A DNA stretch of 64,000 nucleotides from Alphaproteobacteria bacterium. Its GTDB lineage: Bacteria; Pseudomonadota; Alphaproteobacteria; UBA8366. Below, one piece after another: positions 52,030-61,280 of the stretch (position 1 is its first letter; every line of letters begins with the position of its first letter). Location: the NCBI GenBank assembly GCA_021774335.1, contig JAJFJD010000012.1, positions 1-64,000 on the forward strand. The letters are read 5' to 3'. The notes below the pieces were generated by a model. It was not told where the DNA came from and did no database searches. It worked only from the letters and a program-made list of their open reading frames with translations. Both the position numbers and the translations under genes were made by a program.

Positions 52030-52941
52030 TCAATACGGCCGTCCGCCCGCGATTTGGGTGCGATGAAGGATCCGCCGCTGCGACGCATCGAATGGATCGC
52101 GTCGGTGCATGGCGCATCGATTATCCCATAGCAGTAGATCGCCGACCTTCCATGAGTGGCACCACGCGTATTTCTCCTGGGCGGCATGCCCCCATAACCG
52201 GTCGAGCAGCGCCTCACTTTCGTCGACCGGCAACCCGGGGACATAGCTGTACGGGCGGCGGCCGAGGAACAAGGCTTTCCGTCCAGTTTCCGAATGTGTA
52301 CGGATCAACGGATGGTGTGGCCCAGGCGTCTTCTGAGGGTCCTTCTCGTCGTCGAACCCGGGGCGGAGACGGCCCGCACTGTTGCGGCTTGCGTCGTGGA
52401 CGGCGGTGCGTCCTTCCGCCATCGCCAGCAAATCCGGCGGCAGATCGTCATACGCCATATACATGTTGCAGACGCAGGTATTGCCGCCTTCCGGCGGAAT
52501 CTCCCGCGAGTAGAGTGCGCTCGCCGCGGGCGGAATTTCCTTGTAGGACATGTCGGTGTGCCAGAAGGCCTCTGCATTGCTGAGGCTGCGGTCGAGGCGT
52601 TCCTTCTCCATACCCACGTTCATCACTTCAACGATCTCAGGATACTTCTCGGTCATCGGCGTAAAAGACGTGCGGTTCGGACTTTGCGGCGTTCCGAAAT
52701 AGGAGGAAAAGTAGATATGCTGCTCGGGGGTCAGGCTTTGACCGCGAAACAGCAGGACCAGATGCGTGTGCCAGGCCTGCTTGATCGCGACGACAACATC
52801 GGACGGAAGAGGTTCGGAAATATCGGCGCCGACGATTTCCGCGCCGATCGCCGATGATTGCGGGACAACCGTGATTTGCCCGAGGTCGTAGCTTTCCTGC
52901 GGGATCGCGGTGATATCGGCGTTGTCGCGGGCCATCTGCAT
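52030..52941 (-). CDS. TauD/TfdA family Fe(II)/2-oxoglutarate dioxygenase
   Basis: 303 residues from the ATG at 52941 (AGGAG eight bases upstream). Iron ligands are His128 and Asp130 (WHTD) and the distal His near 279 (AMHRR); the 2OG arginine is near 294 (ILHRTQ). The ending QRRILHRTQIAGGRPY is nearly the same as in the divergent neighbour at 53139, so the two are paralogues from a local duplication. The substrate is unknown. The oxidoreductases downstream may use its product. Confidence 0.9.
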   Translation of the reverse strand: MQMARDNADITAIPQESYDLGQITVVPQSSAIGAEIVGADISEPLPSDVVVAIKQAWHTHLVLLFRGQSLTPEQHIYFSSYFGTPQSPNRTSFTPMTEKYPEIVEVMNVGMEKERLDRSLSNAEAFWHTDMSYKEIPPAASALYSREIPPEGGNTCVCNMYMAYDDLPPDLLAMAEGRTAVHDASRNSAGRLRPGFDDEKDPQKTPGPHHPLIRTHSETGRKALFLGRRPYSYVPGLPVDESEALLDRLWGHAAQEKYAWCHSWKVGDLLLWDNRCAMHRRDPFDASQRRILHRTQIAGGRPY

Positions 52942-53138
52942 GCGTTGCACTCCTGGCGGTTTGCCGGCGCTTGGCGGCGCGGATAATAGAGCGCCACGGT
53001 AAATGTGTTGGACCTGCCGTTAGCCTGCGGAAGATTGAGCCAACAGTCAAACCGTGGAGGGGTGGCTGTCGATTTGCCGTAATTCGCCGATCCGTGATGT
53101 AGTTACGGCTATGGTTCCAATCAGCTGATGTAGAGATT

Positions 53139-54005
53139 ATGGGTATTGAGACTGTTCCTTTAGGCGAAACGTTGGGCGCGGAAATTCGTGGCGTGGATCT
53201 CCGCCATCGGTTGGATGAAAAGGTGGCAGAGGCCGTCCGCACGGCGTGGCATGAGCATCTCGTCCTTTTGTTTCGCGGCGCGCCACTGTCCGATCAGAAA
53301 TTGATCGACTTCACCCTTGGACTTGGCGACCTGGAGTTTCCGCCAAGCAAGATTCTCAATCTCGCGGGCGGGCCCGCGATCGGATCGGATATCCCGTCGG
53401 AAATCAACGTGATCTCGAACGTGAAGGAGAACGGCAAGCCGATCGGTCACCTGGGCGCCAGTGAGGCGACGTGGCACACCGACAGTGCCTTCGTCGAGGT
53501 TCCGCCGGCCGGCAGCATTCTTCATGCGCTCGAAGTGCCGCCATCGGGGGGCAACACGTCCTTTCTCAATATGTATGCGGCCTATGAGACTTTACCCGAC
53601 GCTCTGCGCAGTCGCATCGACGGCAAGAAGATCAAGCACGACCAGACCTATACGAGCGCCGGCGGCCGCCGCCATGGATACGATGCGGTGACGGATATTC
53701 GGGAGGCGCCCGGGCCATGGCATCCCGCCGTGCGAACCCACCCGGAAACCGGTCGCAAGGCGCTTTACCTCGGCCGCCGGATGAATGGTTATGTCGAAGA
53801 CCTGTCCGTCGAAGAAAATGAAGAATTGCTCGATGCAATTTGGGAGCATGTCTTGCAGCCGAAGTTTATCTGGGAACATAAATGGTCGGTCGGCGACGTG
53901 TTGATGTGGGATAATCGTTGTGTGATGCATCGGCGCGAAGCATTTGATGATTCCAGCCGCCGGATCATGCATCGGACGCAGCTAGCCGGTGATCGGCCAA
54001 GTTAG
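53139..54005 (+). CDS. TauD/TfdA family Fe(II)/2-oxoglutarate dioxygenase
   Basis: 288 residues. Iron ligands: His113 and Asp115 (WHTD) and His264 (VMHRR); the arginine for 2-oxoglutarate is near 279 (IMHRTQ). It starts VPLGETLGAEIRGVDL. It is divergent from its paralogue (198 bases between starts) and co-directional with two MDR oxidoreductase genes 35 bases downstream, so it probably feeds them a hydroxylated product. Confidence 0.9.
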   Translation: MGIETVPLGETLGAEIRGVDLRHRLDEKVAEAVRTAWHEHLVLLFRGAPLSDQKLIDFTLGLGDLEFPPSKILNLAGGPAIGSDIPSEINVISNVKENGKPIGHLGASEATWHTDSAFVEVPPAGSILHALEVPPSGGNTSFLNMYAAYETLPDALRSRIDGKKIKHDQTYTSAGGRRHGYDAVTDIREAPGPWHPAVRTHPETGRKALYLGRRMNGYVEDLSVEENEELLDAIWEHVLQPKFIWEHKWSVGDVLMWDNRCVMHRREAFDDSSRRIMHRTQLAGDRPS

Positions 54006-54040
54006 CCCGGCCAAACATATGAAAATTCTGGGAGAGCGCT

Positions 54041-55033
54041 ATGCGCGCGGTCGTCTGTGAAGACTGGTGCGACTATGACGACCTGACCGTCGGCACGGCG
54101 CCAGTCCCCGATCTGGTACCCGGCGGCGTTCGCATCCGGATCGAGTATGCCGGCGTTAGTTTCGCCACGACATTGGTCGTTGCGGGGAAGTATCAGCGGA
54201 AACCGCCGTTGCCCTTTGTGCCCGGGACCGAGGTTGCCGGAACCGTTCTTGAGTGTGGCGACGGTGTGAGCCGTTGCAAGCCCGGGGATCGCGTCTTGGC
54301 GGCGGTCGACTGGGGCGGTTATGCGGAGCAGATGGTCGCCCGTGAAGCCAATGTGCATGTCGTACCGGACGGGCTGCCGCTCGACGCCGCGGTGGCGCTC
54401 TGCATTTCCTATCCCACTTCGTTTGGCGGTTTATGCTGGCGCGCCAATTTGGCCATGGGCGAGACCGTGTTGGTTCATGGCGCGGCCGGCGGCGTCGGTC
54501 TCGCTGCGGTGGAGATTGCCATGGCAGTCGGTGCGCGCGTGATCGCGGTCGCGAATGGTGATGAAAAGCAGGCAATCCTGCGGGAACGCGGTGTCGACCA
54601 TGTGATCGCGACGGATGGGTTCCGCGAGAAAGTCGACGAGATTACCGGCGGTGACGGGTTGGATGTTGTCTACGATCCGGTCGGCGGCCCGGTGTCGCGT
54701 CCGTCGATCAGTTGTTTGCGTCCCGGGGGACGGCTCGTGACCATCGGCTACGCGGCGGGCGAGATTCCATCGATCACGTTCAATGTTCTGCTCGTCAAGA
54801 ATATCAGTGTCATGGGTTTCAACTGGGGTGAGTATGTCGGCTGGAGCCCGGTGGATCGGCGCGAGCAATACGCGGATGCAGTGGCTGAGATGATGGAGAC
54901 ACTGTTGGGGTGGTGGCAGGACGGAAAAGTACAGCCGACGGTGCACGCGGCGTTCGACCTAGCCGACTTCCGCGACGCGATGCGTGAGGTGCGGGGTCGC
55001 CGCGCCATCGGCCGTGTCGTTCTGACGTTGTGA
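54041..55033 (+). CDS. NADPH:quinone oxidoreductase-like MDR protein
   Basis: 330 residues, zinc-less MDR type: N-terminal GVSFATTLVVAGKYQRKPP, FVPGTEVAGTVLECGDGV, and the nucleotide site VHGAAGGVGLAAVEIA. It reduces or oxidises an enone, quinone or short-chain acyl group with NAD(P)H. The stop overlaps the start of the next gene (GTGA). The next gene is a clear tandem paralogue. Confidence 0.88.
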   Translation: MRAVVCEDWCDYDDLTVGTAPVPDLVPGGVRIRIEYAGVSFATTLVVAGKYQRKPPLPFVPGTEVAGTVLECGDGVSRCKPGDRVLAAVDWGGYAEQMVAREANVHVVPDGLPLDAAVALCISYPTSFGGLCWRANLAMGETVLVHGAAGGVGLAAVEIAMAVGARVIAVANGDEKQAILRERGVDHVIATDGFREKVDEITGGDGLDVVYDPVGGPVSRPSISCLRPGGRLVTIGYAAGEIPSITFNVLLVKNISVMGFNWGEYVGWSPVDRREQYADAVAEMMETLLGWWQDGKVQPTVHAAFDLADFRDAMREVRGRRAIGRVVLTL

Positions 55034-56037
55034 GCGATTCCTCCATGCGGGCAGTTCAGTGCACGGGGTGGGATGGCGTTGCTGGCTTGCGCGTCGATGA
55101 AGTGCCGGTTCCGGTGATACGGCCCGGTTGCGCCCGCATCGGCGTGCATTATGCGGGGGTTGCCTTCGCTAACATTCTGATGGTCGAGGGCAAGTATCAG
55201 CGGCGACCGGATTTACCCTTCATCCCCGGCACCGATGTTTCCGGTGAAATACTGGAAGTCGCTTCGGACGTCGACGGATTTGCGACCGGCGACCGTGTCT
55301 GCGCTTTCGTGGATGGTGGTGGCTGGGGCGAGCAATTGGTGCATCCCGTTGAGACGGTCTATCCGGTTGGTGACGGATTGCCGATGGATGCCGCGTCCAC
55401 CTTGCCCAGTTCCTATGCCACGGCACTGTGTTCGCTGACCTGGCGCGGTGGCTTGTCGGAAGGGCAGACGCTGCTGGTGTTGGGGGCCGGCGGTGGCGTT
55501 GGGCTAGCGGCGGTCGATGTCGCCAGTGCGCTTGGCGCTCGGGTCATCGCGGTGGCGAGCACACCGGAGAAGCGGGATGCGGCGCTGGCGCACGGGGCGA
55601 ATGCTGCGATTGCGCCGACGGATTTTCGCGCTCAGGTGAAATCGCTGACTGATGGCCGCGGCGTCGATGTGGTGTTTGATCCAATCGGTGGCGACATCTT
55701 TCACGACGCATTGCGTTGTCTCGACATCGGTGGGCGGCTGCTGACAATTGGCTATGCCGCCGGTGATATACCGCAGATCGGCATCAATCTTCTGTTGTTG
55801 AAGAATATCGGCATCCTGGGATTCAGCTGGGGCACCTATATGGGTTGGGGGCCCGATCATGGGCGCGAAGTTTTCGCTCCGCGTGTTAAGCCCCAGATCG
55901 CGCGACTGGTGCAGATGTGGCGGGACGGCAAGATCGCGCCGCGTATTCACGAGAAATACCCGCTGGATCGCATCGCCGATGCGGCGGCGGAAATTACGAG
56001 CCGGCGCAACGTCGGCCGCGTCGTCGTTCATCCATAG
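55030..56037 (+). CDS. NADPH:quinone oxidoreductase-like MDR protein
   Basis: 335 residues, a paralogue of the preceding gene: GVAFANILMVEGKYQRRPD, FIPGTDVSGEILEV, VLGAGGGVGLAAVDVA. The start is GTG at 55030 overlapping the previous stop; an ATG at 55045 is also possible. A dimer of the two neighbouring products is conceivable. It converges on the MFS gene with eight bases between. Confidence 0.88.
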   Translation: MSDSSMRAVQCTGWDGVAGLRVDEVPVPVIRPGCARIGVHYAGVAFANILMVEGKYQRRPDLPFIPGTDVSGEILEVASDVDGFATGDRVCAFVDGGGWGEQLVHPVETVYPVGDGLPMDAASTLPSSYATALCSLTWRGGLSEGQTLLVLGAGGGVGLAAVDVASALGARVIAVASTPEKRDAALAHGANAAIAPTDFRAQVKSLTDGRGVDVVFDPIGGDIFHDALRCLDIGGRLLTIGYAAGDIPQIGINLLLLKNIGILGFSWGTYMGWGPDHGREVFAPRVKPQIARLVQMWRDGKIAPRIHEKYPLDRIADAAAEITSRRNVGRVVVHP

Positions 56038-56045
56038 ACCTCTGC

Positions 56046-57251
56046 CTACTCGGCGGGGCGTGCCGCTTCGGTCGTCGCAAGCGCCGGACCCAGGATCAGG
56101 CACAACGGCAGTGTTAATAAAACGACGATCGAGATGACCATCATCGTGGTCTCAATGCTGAATACATCGGCCAGGTATCCGTAGACCAGCGGGGCAATGA
56201 GTCCGCAGGTGGAGCCGAGCGTATACATCAGCCCGAAGGCGCGCGAATGTTTGTCGTCGTCGATCAATTCGCCGACCGAGCCGTAGATTGCCGACGACGT
56301 GCCGTTCAGGAACACGCCGAGCACCGGAAGAAGGAAGAAAGCATAGAGCGGTGGCGCTGCAAGAATGAGCAGGATTCCGGCGCCGGTCCCGACCTCTGTA
56401 ATGGCGATGGTCCGGGCGATCCCGATGCGCTCCGCCAGCATGCCGCAGGCGAATTTTCCGAGCATCCCGCCAAGCAGTGTGATGAGCACTGCCGAGGCGG
56501 CCCATCCGGTGGGAATGCCTTTCTCGATCATCAGGAAGGCAAGAAAGGTCAGAAAACCGTTGCGCGTCGAATTGTCGAGCGCGGCGATCATGCCGAGCGA
56601 CAGGAAGCCGCCGCGATGCCGGATGCCCCAGCCTTTCGTGCCGTTGGCGGCGCTCTCTGATTGTTCTGCGGTTGGACGGTCGCCGCTCCCGGCGATCCGC
56701 AGCATCACCAAGCATGCGACGGCCACCACGACCGCGGTAATTCCGTATCCGATCACCGGCGCTTGCCATGACATGCCAACGCCGGTGGCGAGGATGGTCA
56801 GCCCCATGAACATGAACTTGCCCACGTCGCCGAAGGAGTTGTAGGTGCCGAGTGCGGCCCGGCGGCCACCGCTAGGGTAGGCGCCGGTAATCAGCGAGGA
56901 CGCCAAGGGATGCTGGAAGGCCGCGCCGAGACCGGCCAAGAAGATAAAGACAAGAAGCGAAACGAATCCGGTCGAGAAGCCGAGGCCGATAAATCCTGCA
57001 CCGGCGGCGGCGGTCCCCAGCGCCAGCAAATTCCGCTCGCCGACGCGCTCGGCCCATAACCCGGCAGGAATCTGAAGTACCGCGGTCGCAGCCTTGTTGG
57101 CGGCGCGGATCAACCCGACTTCGGCGTAGGAGAGGCCGAATGCTTCGCGGAGAATGGGCAGGAGGGCGTAGAGCATATCCACCAACCCGTCGTGCAGGAC
57201 ATGCACGCCGCAACAGGTGGAAAGCGTAAGTTTGGAATTTTGTCGCGCCAT
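56046..57251 (-). CDS. MFS transporter
   Basis: 401 residues with twelve hydrophobic segments and the MFS order. The loop between helices 2 and 3 reads LWAERVGERNLLALG, a variant of motif A, and a second conserved loop MLAERIGIARTIAI lies after helix 8. Exporter and importer cannot be told apart by sequence. The neighbours (TauD, MDR enzymes) suggest it moves the substrate or product of that pathway. Confidence 0.85.
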   Translation of the reverse strand: MARQNSKLTLSTCCGVHVLHDGLVDMLYALLPILREAFGLSYAEVGLIRAANKAATAVLQIPAGLWAERVGERNLLALGTAAAGAGFIGLGFSTGFVSLLVFIFLAGLGAAFQHPLASSLITGAYPSGGRRAALGTYNSFGDVGKFMFMGLTILATGVGMSWQAPVIGYGITAVVVAVACLVMLRIAGSGDRPTAEQSESAANGTKGWGIRHRGGFLSLGMIAALDNSTRNGFLTFLAFLMIEKGIPTGWAASAVLITLLGGMLGKFACGMLAERIGIARTIAITEVGTGAGILLILAAPPLYAFFLLPVLGVFLNGTSSAIYGSVGELIDDDKHSRAFGLMYTLGSTCGLIAPLVYGYLADVFSIETTMMVISIVVLLTLPLCLILGPALATTEAARPAE

Positions 57252-57377
57252 CGAAATCGCATTACGTCACAAAACCGTCACAAAAGTAAAGATGGGCGTC
57301 GGGTTTACGGGACAGGGGCGGGTGCGATAGGGTGCGCCGCTCACGCCCAAATATATGAAACAACATTTTGAGGAGCG

Positions 57378-58352
57378 ATGAGCTCTCACGCATTGTTAGA
57401 GTCGTTCGACGATTTAGAGCCTGAGACAGATGATTTTCTGTCCGAGGTGCTGACCGGATTGCGGGCGACGCGCAAAACGTTGCCATGCAAATTCTTCTAC
57501 GATGAAAAAGGGTCAAAACTGTTCGACCGCATCTGTGATTTGCCGGAATACTATCCGACACGGACTGAGACGGCCTTGTTGCAGGATATCGGTGGTGAGG
57601 TGGCTGACTGTATCGGTCCGCACGCGCAAATCATCGAGTATGGCTGCGGATCGGTTCGGAAAATCCGTCGAGTGGTGGATGCCTTGGTTGACCCGGCGGC
57701 CTATGTCGCAGTCGATATTTCGAAGGAGCATTTGCTGGCAGCCGCGAACATGTTGGCGTCCGACTATCCGGATCTTGAAGTGCATGCGGTCTGTGCCGAC
57801 TTCACTAAGCCGTTTGATGTGTCGCCACCGACATCCTACCCGGAGGCGCGCCGGATCGGATTCTTTCCCGGCTCCACTCTGGGCAATTTCACCAAGGAAG
57901 AGGCCTGTGCGTTTCTTTCAGGCGCGGCGGAACTCCTAGGGACCGGTGGCGGAATGCTGATCGGTATCGATCTCAAGAAGGACATCGCTATCCTGAAGGC
58001 AGCGTATGACGATGCCGCGGGAGTTACCGCAGCATTCAATATGAACCTGTTGGACCGGATCAATCGCGAACTAGGAGCGAATTTTGATCTCGATCAGTTC
58101 GAACACCATGTCGTCTACAATGACGATGTCGGCCGGATCGAGATGCATCTTCGCAGCCTGAGCAGCCAAACCGTCACGATCGACGGAAGCGCGTTTGAGT
58201 TTAAGGCTGGAGAGACCATCCATACTGAGAATTCGCACAAATACGATATCGAAGGTTTCCAGGCGATGGCGCGTGATGCGGGCTTTGAACCGCAGCGGGT
58301 GTGGACCGACAGTGACGATCTCTTCAGCGTGCACTTCCTGACCGTGCCCTGA
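57378..58352 (+). CDS. egtD: EgtD-like histidine N-alpha-methyltransferase
   Basis: 324 residues. Family marks include LPCKFFYDEKGSKLFDRICD, LPEYYPTRTETALL, the SAM loop IEYGCGSVRKIRRVVDAL, then FFPGSTLGNFTKEEA. EgtD trimethylates histidine to hercynine in ergothioneine synthesis. No EgtB (iron sulfoxide synthase), EgtC or EgtE is adjacent, so ergothioneine cannot be claimed from this window; other EgtD-like enzymes make hercynine alone. A GAGGAG site precedes the ATG. Confidence 0.85.
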   Translation: MSSHALLESFDDLEPETDDFLSEVLTGLRATRKTLPCKFFYDEKGSKLFDRICDLPEYYPTRTETALLQDIGGEVADCIGPHAQIIEYGCGSVRKIRRVVDALVDPAAYVAVDISKEHLLAAANMLASDYPDLEVHAVCADFTKPFDVSPPTSYPEARRIGFFPGSTLGNFTKEEACAFLSGAAELLGTGGGMLIGIDLKKDIAILKAAYDDAAGVTAAFNMNLLDRINRELGANFDLDQFEHHVVYNDDVGRIEMHLRSLSSQTVTIDGSAFEFKAGETIHTENSHKYDIEGFQAMARDAGFEPQRVWTDSDDLFSVHFLTVP

Positions 58353-58370
58353 CCGTATAGTTCCGGGTCG

Positions 58371-59570
58371 CTAGACTGTTCCTTTGTTCCGCAACTGCGC
58401 AATCCGTTTGGTGTCGTAGCCTAGCTCGGTGAGTAGATCATCGGTGTCTTCGCCGAGCTCGGGGCCCGGCCGGTTCGGTGTCGGCTCCCCCATATCGAAG
58501 GGGCAGTCGAGGACGCGGAACGGCGTGCCGTTTTGATGAATCAAATCCTGGATCTTGCCGTTTTCGGTAACGAAGGGATTGTCCATCGCCTGTTGGACAT
58601 CGTAGATCGGCGCGGCGGGTACTTGGCCTGCGAAATGATCAAGCCATTCGTCGGTTGTTCGGGCCGATAAGGCCTCGTCCAGCATATCCTGAATCAGCGC
58701 GCGGTTTTCCAGGCGATCCTTGAAGCGCAGGAAGCGCGGATCGTCGCCCCATTCCGAATGCCCGATCATTTCGCACAGGATCGGCCAGAACTTCTCTTTG
58801 TTGCACATGATGAAAATCCAGCCGTCCTTGGTCTTGTACTGCGCACAGGGCGTCAGCGAAGGATGGCCCGATCGTGGCTCGCGGCCTTGCACATGGCCGG
58901 TGTTGAGATACCAGGTTGCTGGATAGGACACGTTGGTCAGCGCCAAATCGAACAGATTTGTGTCGACGTTTCTGCCGGTGCCAGTGGTGCGGGCGGCAAG
59001 GATGGCGGAGACGGTCGCGTAAGCCATCGCTAAGCCGGTCATCAGATCGACGATCGATAGGCCGAACCGTGTCGGTGGCGTGTCGGGTTCGCCGGTCAGC
59101 GAGAAGTAGCCGGCTTCCGCCTGCATCAAATAGTCATAGCCCGGCCATGTGGCCCGCGATCCCGAGCGGCCATAGGCTGTTAGGAAGGAACAGACGATTT
59201 TTGGATTGAGTGACCCTAACGTCTCGTAGGTCAGGCCGAGTTTCTGGGGCACGTCGCCACGTAGATTGCAGGTCACTGCGTCGGCGGTCTTCACCAAATC
59301 GTGGAAGATTGCCTGGCCTTCTGCTGAGGATAGATCGAGTGTAAGGCTCCGCTTGTTCCGGTTGATGCTTTGGAAGAACAAGCTAGCGCTGGTGTTCGTC
59401 GAATCGTCGTCGATGAAGAACGGCCCGACTCCGCGGCCCATGTCGCCGCCGTCCTTCGGGTTCTCGATCTTGATCACCTCGGCGCCGATATCGGCCAGGT
59501 ACTGTGTCCCCCACGGGCCGGCGCCGTATTGTTCGACGGCCAGCACGCGGACGCCGTCTAAGGGCAGCAT
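58371..59570 (-). CDS. CaiB/BaiF-type CoA-transferase
   Basis: 399 residues from the ATG at 59570 (GGGGA upstream; a GTG two codons earlier is in frame). Class III CoA-transferase: LPLDGVRVLAVEQYGAGPWG at the N-terminus, the aspartate in GYDYLMQAEAGYFSLTGEP, and KIENPKDGGDMGRGVGPF. It is the last gene of the six-gene operon that begins beyond the window's right edge and probably activates the acid that the other enzymes process. Confidence 0.9.
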   Translation of the reverse strand: MLPLDGVRVLAVEQYGAGPWGTQYLADIGAEVIKIENPKDGGDMGRGVGPFFIDDDSTNTSASLFFQSINRNKRSLTLDLSSAEGQAIFHDLVKTADAVTCNLRGDVPQKLGLTYETLGSLNPKIVCSFLTAYGRSGSRATWPGYDYLMQAEAGYFSLTGEPDTPPTRFGLSIVDLMTGLAMAYATVSAILAARTTGTGRNVDTNLFDLALTNVSYPATWYLNTGHVQGREPRSGHPSLTPCAQYKTKDGWIFIMCNKEKFWPILCEMIGHSEWGDDPRFLRFKDRLENRALIQDMLDEALSARTTDEWLDHFAGQVPAAPIYDVQQAMDNPFVTENGKIQDLIHQNGTPFRVLDCPFDMGEPTPNRPGPELGEDTDDLLTELGYDTKRIAQLRNKGTV

Positions 59571-59585
59571 CGTCACATTCCCCGC

Positions 59586-60746
59586 TTAGATTGGATTCCG
59601 TTGGATCAGTTGCCGCGCGATGATGATGCGCTGCAATTCGTTGGTGCCTTCGCCGATGGTCAGCAAGGGCGCGTCGCGATAGAAGCGCTCAACGGGAAAC
59701 TCCTTCGAGTATCCGTACCCGCCATGCACCCGCATGGAATCCATCGAGTTCGTGACGGCGGCCTCGGTCGCGAAGAGTTTCGCCATGCCCGCTTCCATGT
59801 CGCAGCGTTCGCCCTTGTCGAAGGCATTGGCCGCCTGGTGGGTCAGTAGGCGCGCCGCTTCGGTGCGCGTTGCCATGTCGGCCATGTTGATCTGTATGGC
59901 TTGGTGTTCGCAGATCGGCTTGCCGAAGGTTTGCCGCTGCTGCGAATACTTCACCGCCTCGTCGAGCGCCGCCTGAGCCACGCCGACGCCGCGTGCCGCG
60001 ACATTGATCCGGCCCAGTTCCAAGCCGCCCATCACATGCTTGAAGCCTTGCCCTTCGACACCGCCGATCAGGTTCTCTTGCGGCACATAGCACTCGTCGA
60101 AGATCAATTCGGCGGAGTCGATTCCCTTATAGCCAAGCTTCTCCAACTTCCGCGAGACTTGGAAACCCTCCCCCTTTTCGATCAGGAACAGGCTGATTCC
60201 CTTATGCCGTGGGGCGGCGTCCGGTTCGGTCTTCACCATGACGGCGAAGCAGGTGCCGTGAATGCCGTTCGATATCCATGTCTTGGTGCCGTTCACCACA
60301 TAGCCATCGCCCTGCTTTATCGCGCGCGTCCGGATCGCCTGCAGGTCGGTGCCGCAATTCGGTTCGGTCAAGGCGAGTCCGCCGCGGATTTCGCCGCTGG
60401 CGAATTTCGGAAGCCATTTTTGTTTTTGTTCCTCGGTGCCAGCCCGTTGCACTGCGGACGCCATGATGAGGTGCGAGTTGAAAATGCCGGACAGCGACAT
60501 CCAGACGATCGCCACGCGTTCGACGATCTTTGCGTAGGTGAGACAGGAAAGGCCGAGCCCGCCATACTCTTCGGCGATAACCGAGCCGAAAAGACCCAAT
60601 TCCTTCATCTTCTCGACGATTTCCTCGGGATAGGTGTCGTTGTGCTCAAGCTCCATCACATACGGCTTGACGTCGCGGTCCAGGAAGCGGTCGATCGCTT
60701 CGAGGATTAAAATTTCCTGTTCGTCCTGCTCCGACGTTACGGTCAT
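59586..60746 (-). CDS. Acyl-CoA dehydrogenase
   Basis: 386 residues. FAD-binding and active-site marks: ALTEPNCGTDLQAIRT, GTKTWISNGIHG, the C-terminal GGYGYSKEFPVERFYRD and the catalytic Glu in LTIGEGTNELQR, as in butyryl-CoA-type enzymes. It introduces a 2,3-double bond in an acyl-CoA. The catalytic residue is placed differently from the two further acyl-CoA dehydrogenases of the operon, so their substrates may differ. Confidence 0.9.
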   Translation of the reverse strand: MTVTSEQDEQEILILEAIDRFLDRDVKPYVMELEHNDTYPEEIVEKMKELGLFGSVIAEEYGGLGLSCLTYAKIVERVAIVWMSLSGIFNSHLIMASAVQRAGTEEQKQKWLPKFASGEIRGGLALTEPNCGTDLQAIRTRAIKQGDGYVVNGTKTWISNGIHGTCFAVMVKTEPDAAPRHKGISLFLIEKGEGFQVSRKLEKLGYKGIDSAELIFDECYVPQENLIGGVEGQGFKHVMGGLELGRINVAARGVGVAQAALDEAVKYSQQRQTFGKPICEHQAIQINMADMATRTEAARLLTHQAANAFDKGERCDMEAGMAKLFATEAAVTNSMDSMRVHGGYGYSKEFPVERFYRDAPLLTIGEGTNELQRIIIARQLIQRNPI

Positions 60747-60751
60747 CACGG

Positions 60752-61267
60752 TTACTCCATTAAATCGTCGACGCCGTGCCCGCGTTTCGGGATCAGCATT
60801 GTGCGGTCATAGGTCATGAAGACGGTGCCATCGGCCTTCTTGCCGATCGTCTTGATGCTGACGATGCCTTGCGTCGGGCGTGACTTCGATTCCCGTTTAT
60901 CCAGCACTTCGCTTTCGGCGTAGATCGTATCGCCCACGAAAACCGGTGCGGTCAGTTTGATGTCGTTCCAGCCTAAATTAGCGATTGCCTTCTGGCTGGT
61001 ATCGCTGACGCTCATGCCCGCCACGATGGATAACGTCAGGGCGCTGTTGACCAACAACTGTCCGAACTCGCTCTTGGCCGCGTAGTTGGCGTCGAAGTGG
61101 ACCGGGTGGGTATTCATCGTCAACAGGGTGAACCAGGTGTTGTCGGCCTCGCTGATCGTGCGGCCGGGGCGATGTTCGTAGACGTCTCCCACCTCGAAAT
61201 CCTCGAAGTACCGGCCGATCTCCTCGCGGTAGCGGTTCGGTCCGACTTCCTTGCTGCCATACCCCAT
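60752..61267 (-). CDS. MaoC family hydratase/dehydratase
   Basis: 171 residues, hotdog fold. Marks: GRYFEDFEVGDVYEHRPGRTI, then NTHPVHFDANYAAKSEFG with the catalytic Asp/His pair, then DTIYAESEVLDKRES. It hydrates an enoyl-CoA. In operons with a CitE-like lyase this hydratase forms a 3-hydroxyacyl-CoA such as citramalyl- or beta-methylmalyl-CoA. It is five bases from the dehydrogenase gene downstream. Confidence 0.9.
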   Translation of the reverse strand: MGYGSKEVGPNRYREEIGRYFEDFEVGDVYEHRPGRTISEADNTWFTLLTMNTHPVHFDANYAAKSEFGQLLVNSALTLSIVAGMSVSDTSQKAIANLGWNDIKLTAPVFVGDTIYAESEVLDKRESKSRPTQGIVSIKTIGKKADGTVFMTYDRTMLIPKRGHGVDDLME

Positions 61268-61280
61268 GTGTGCTTATCCC

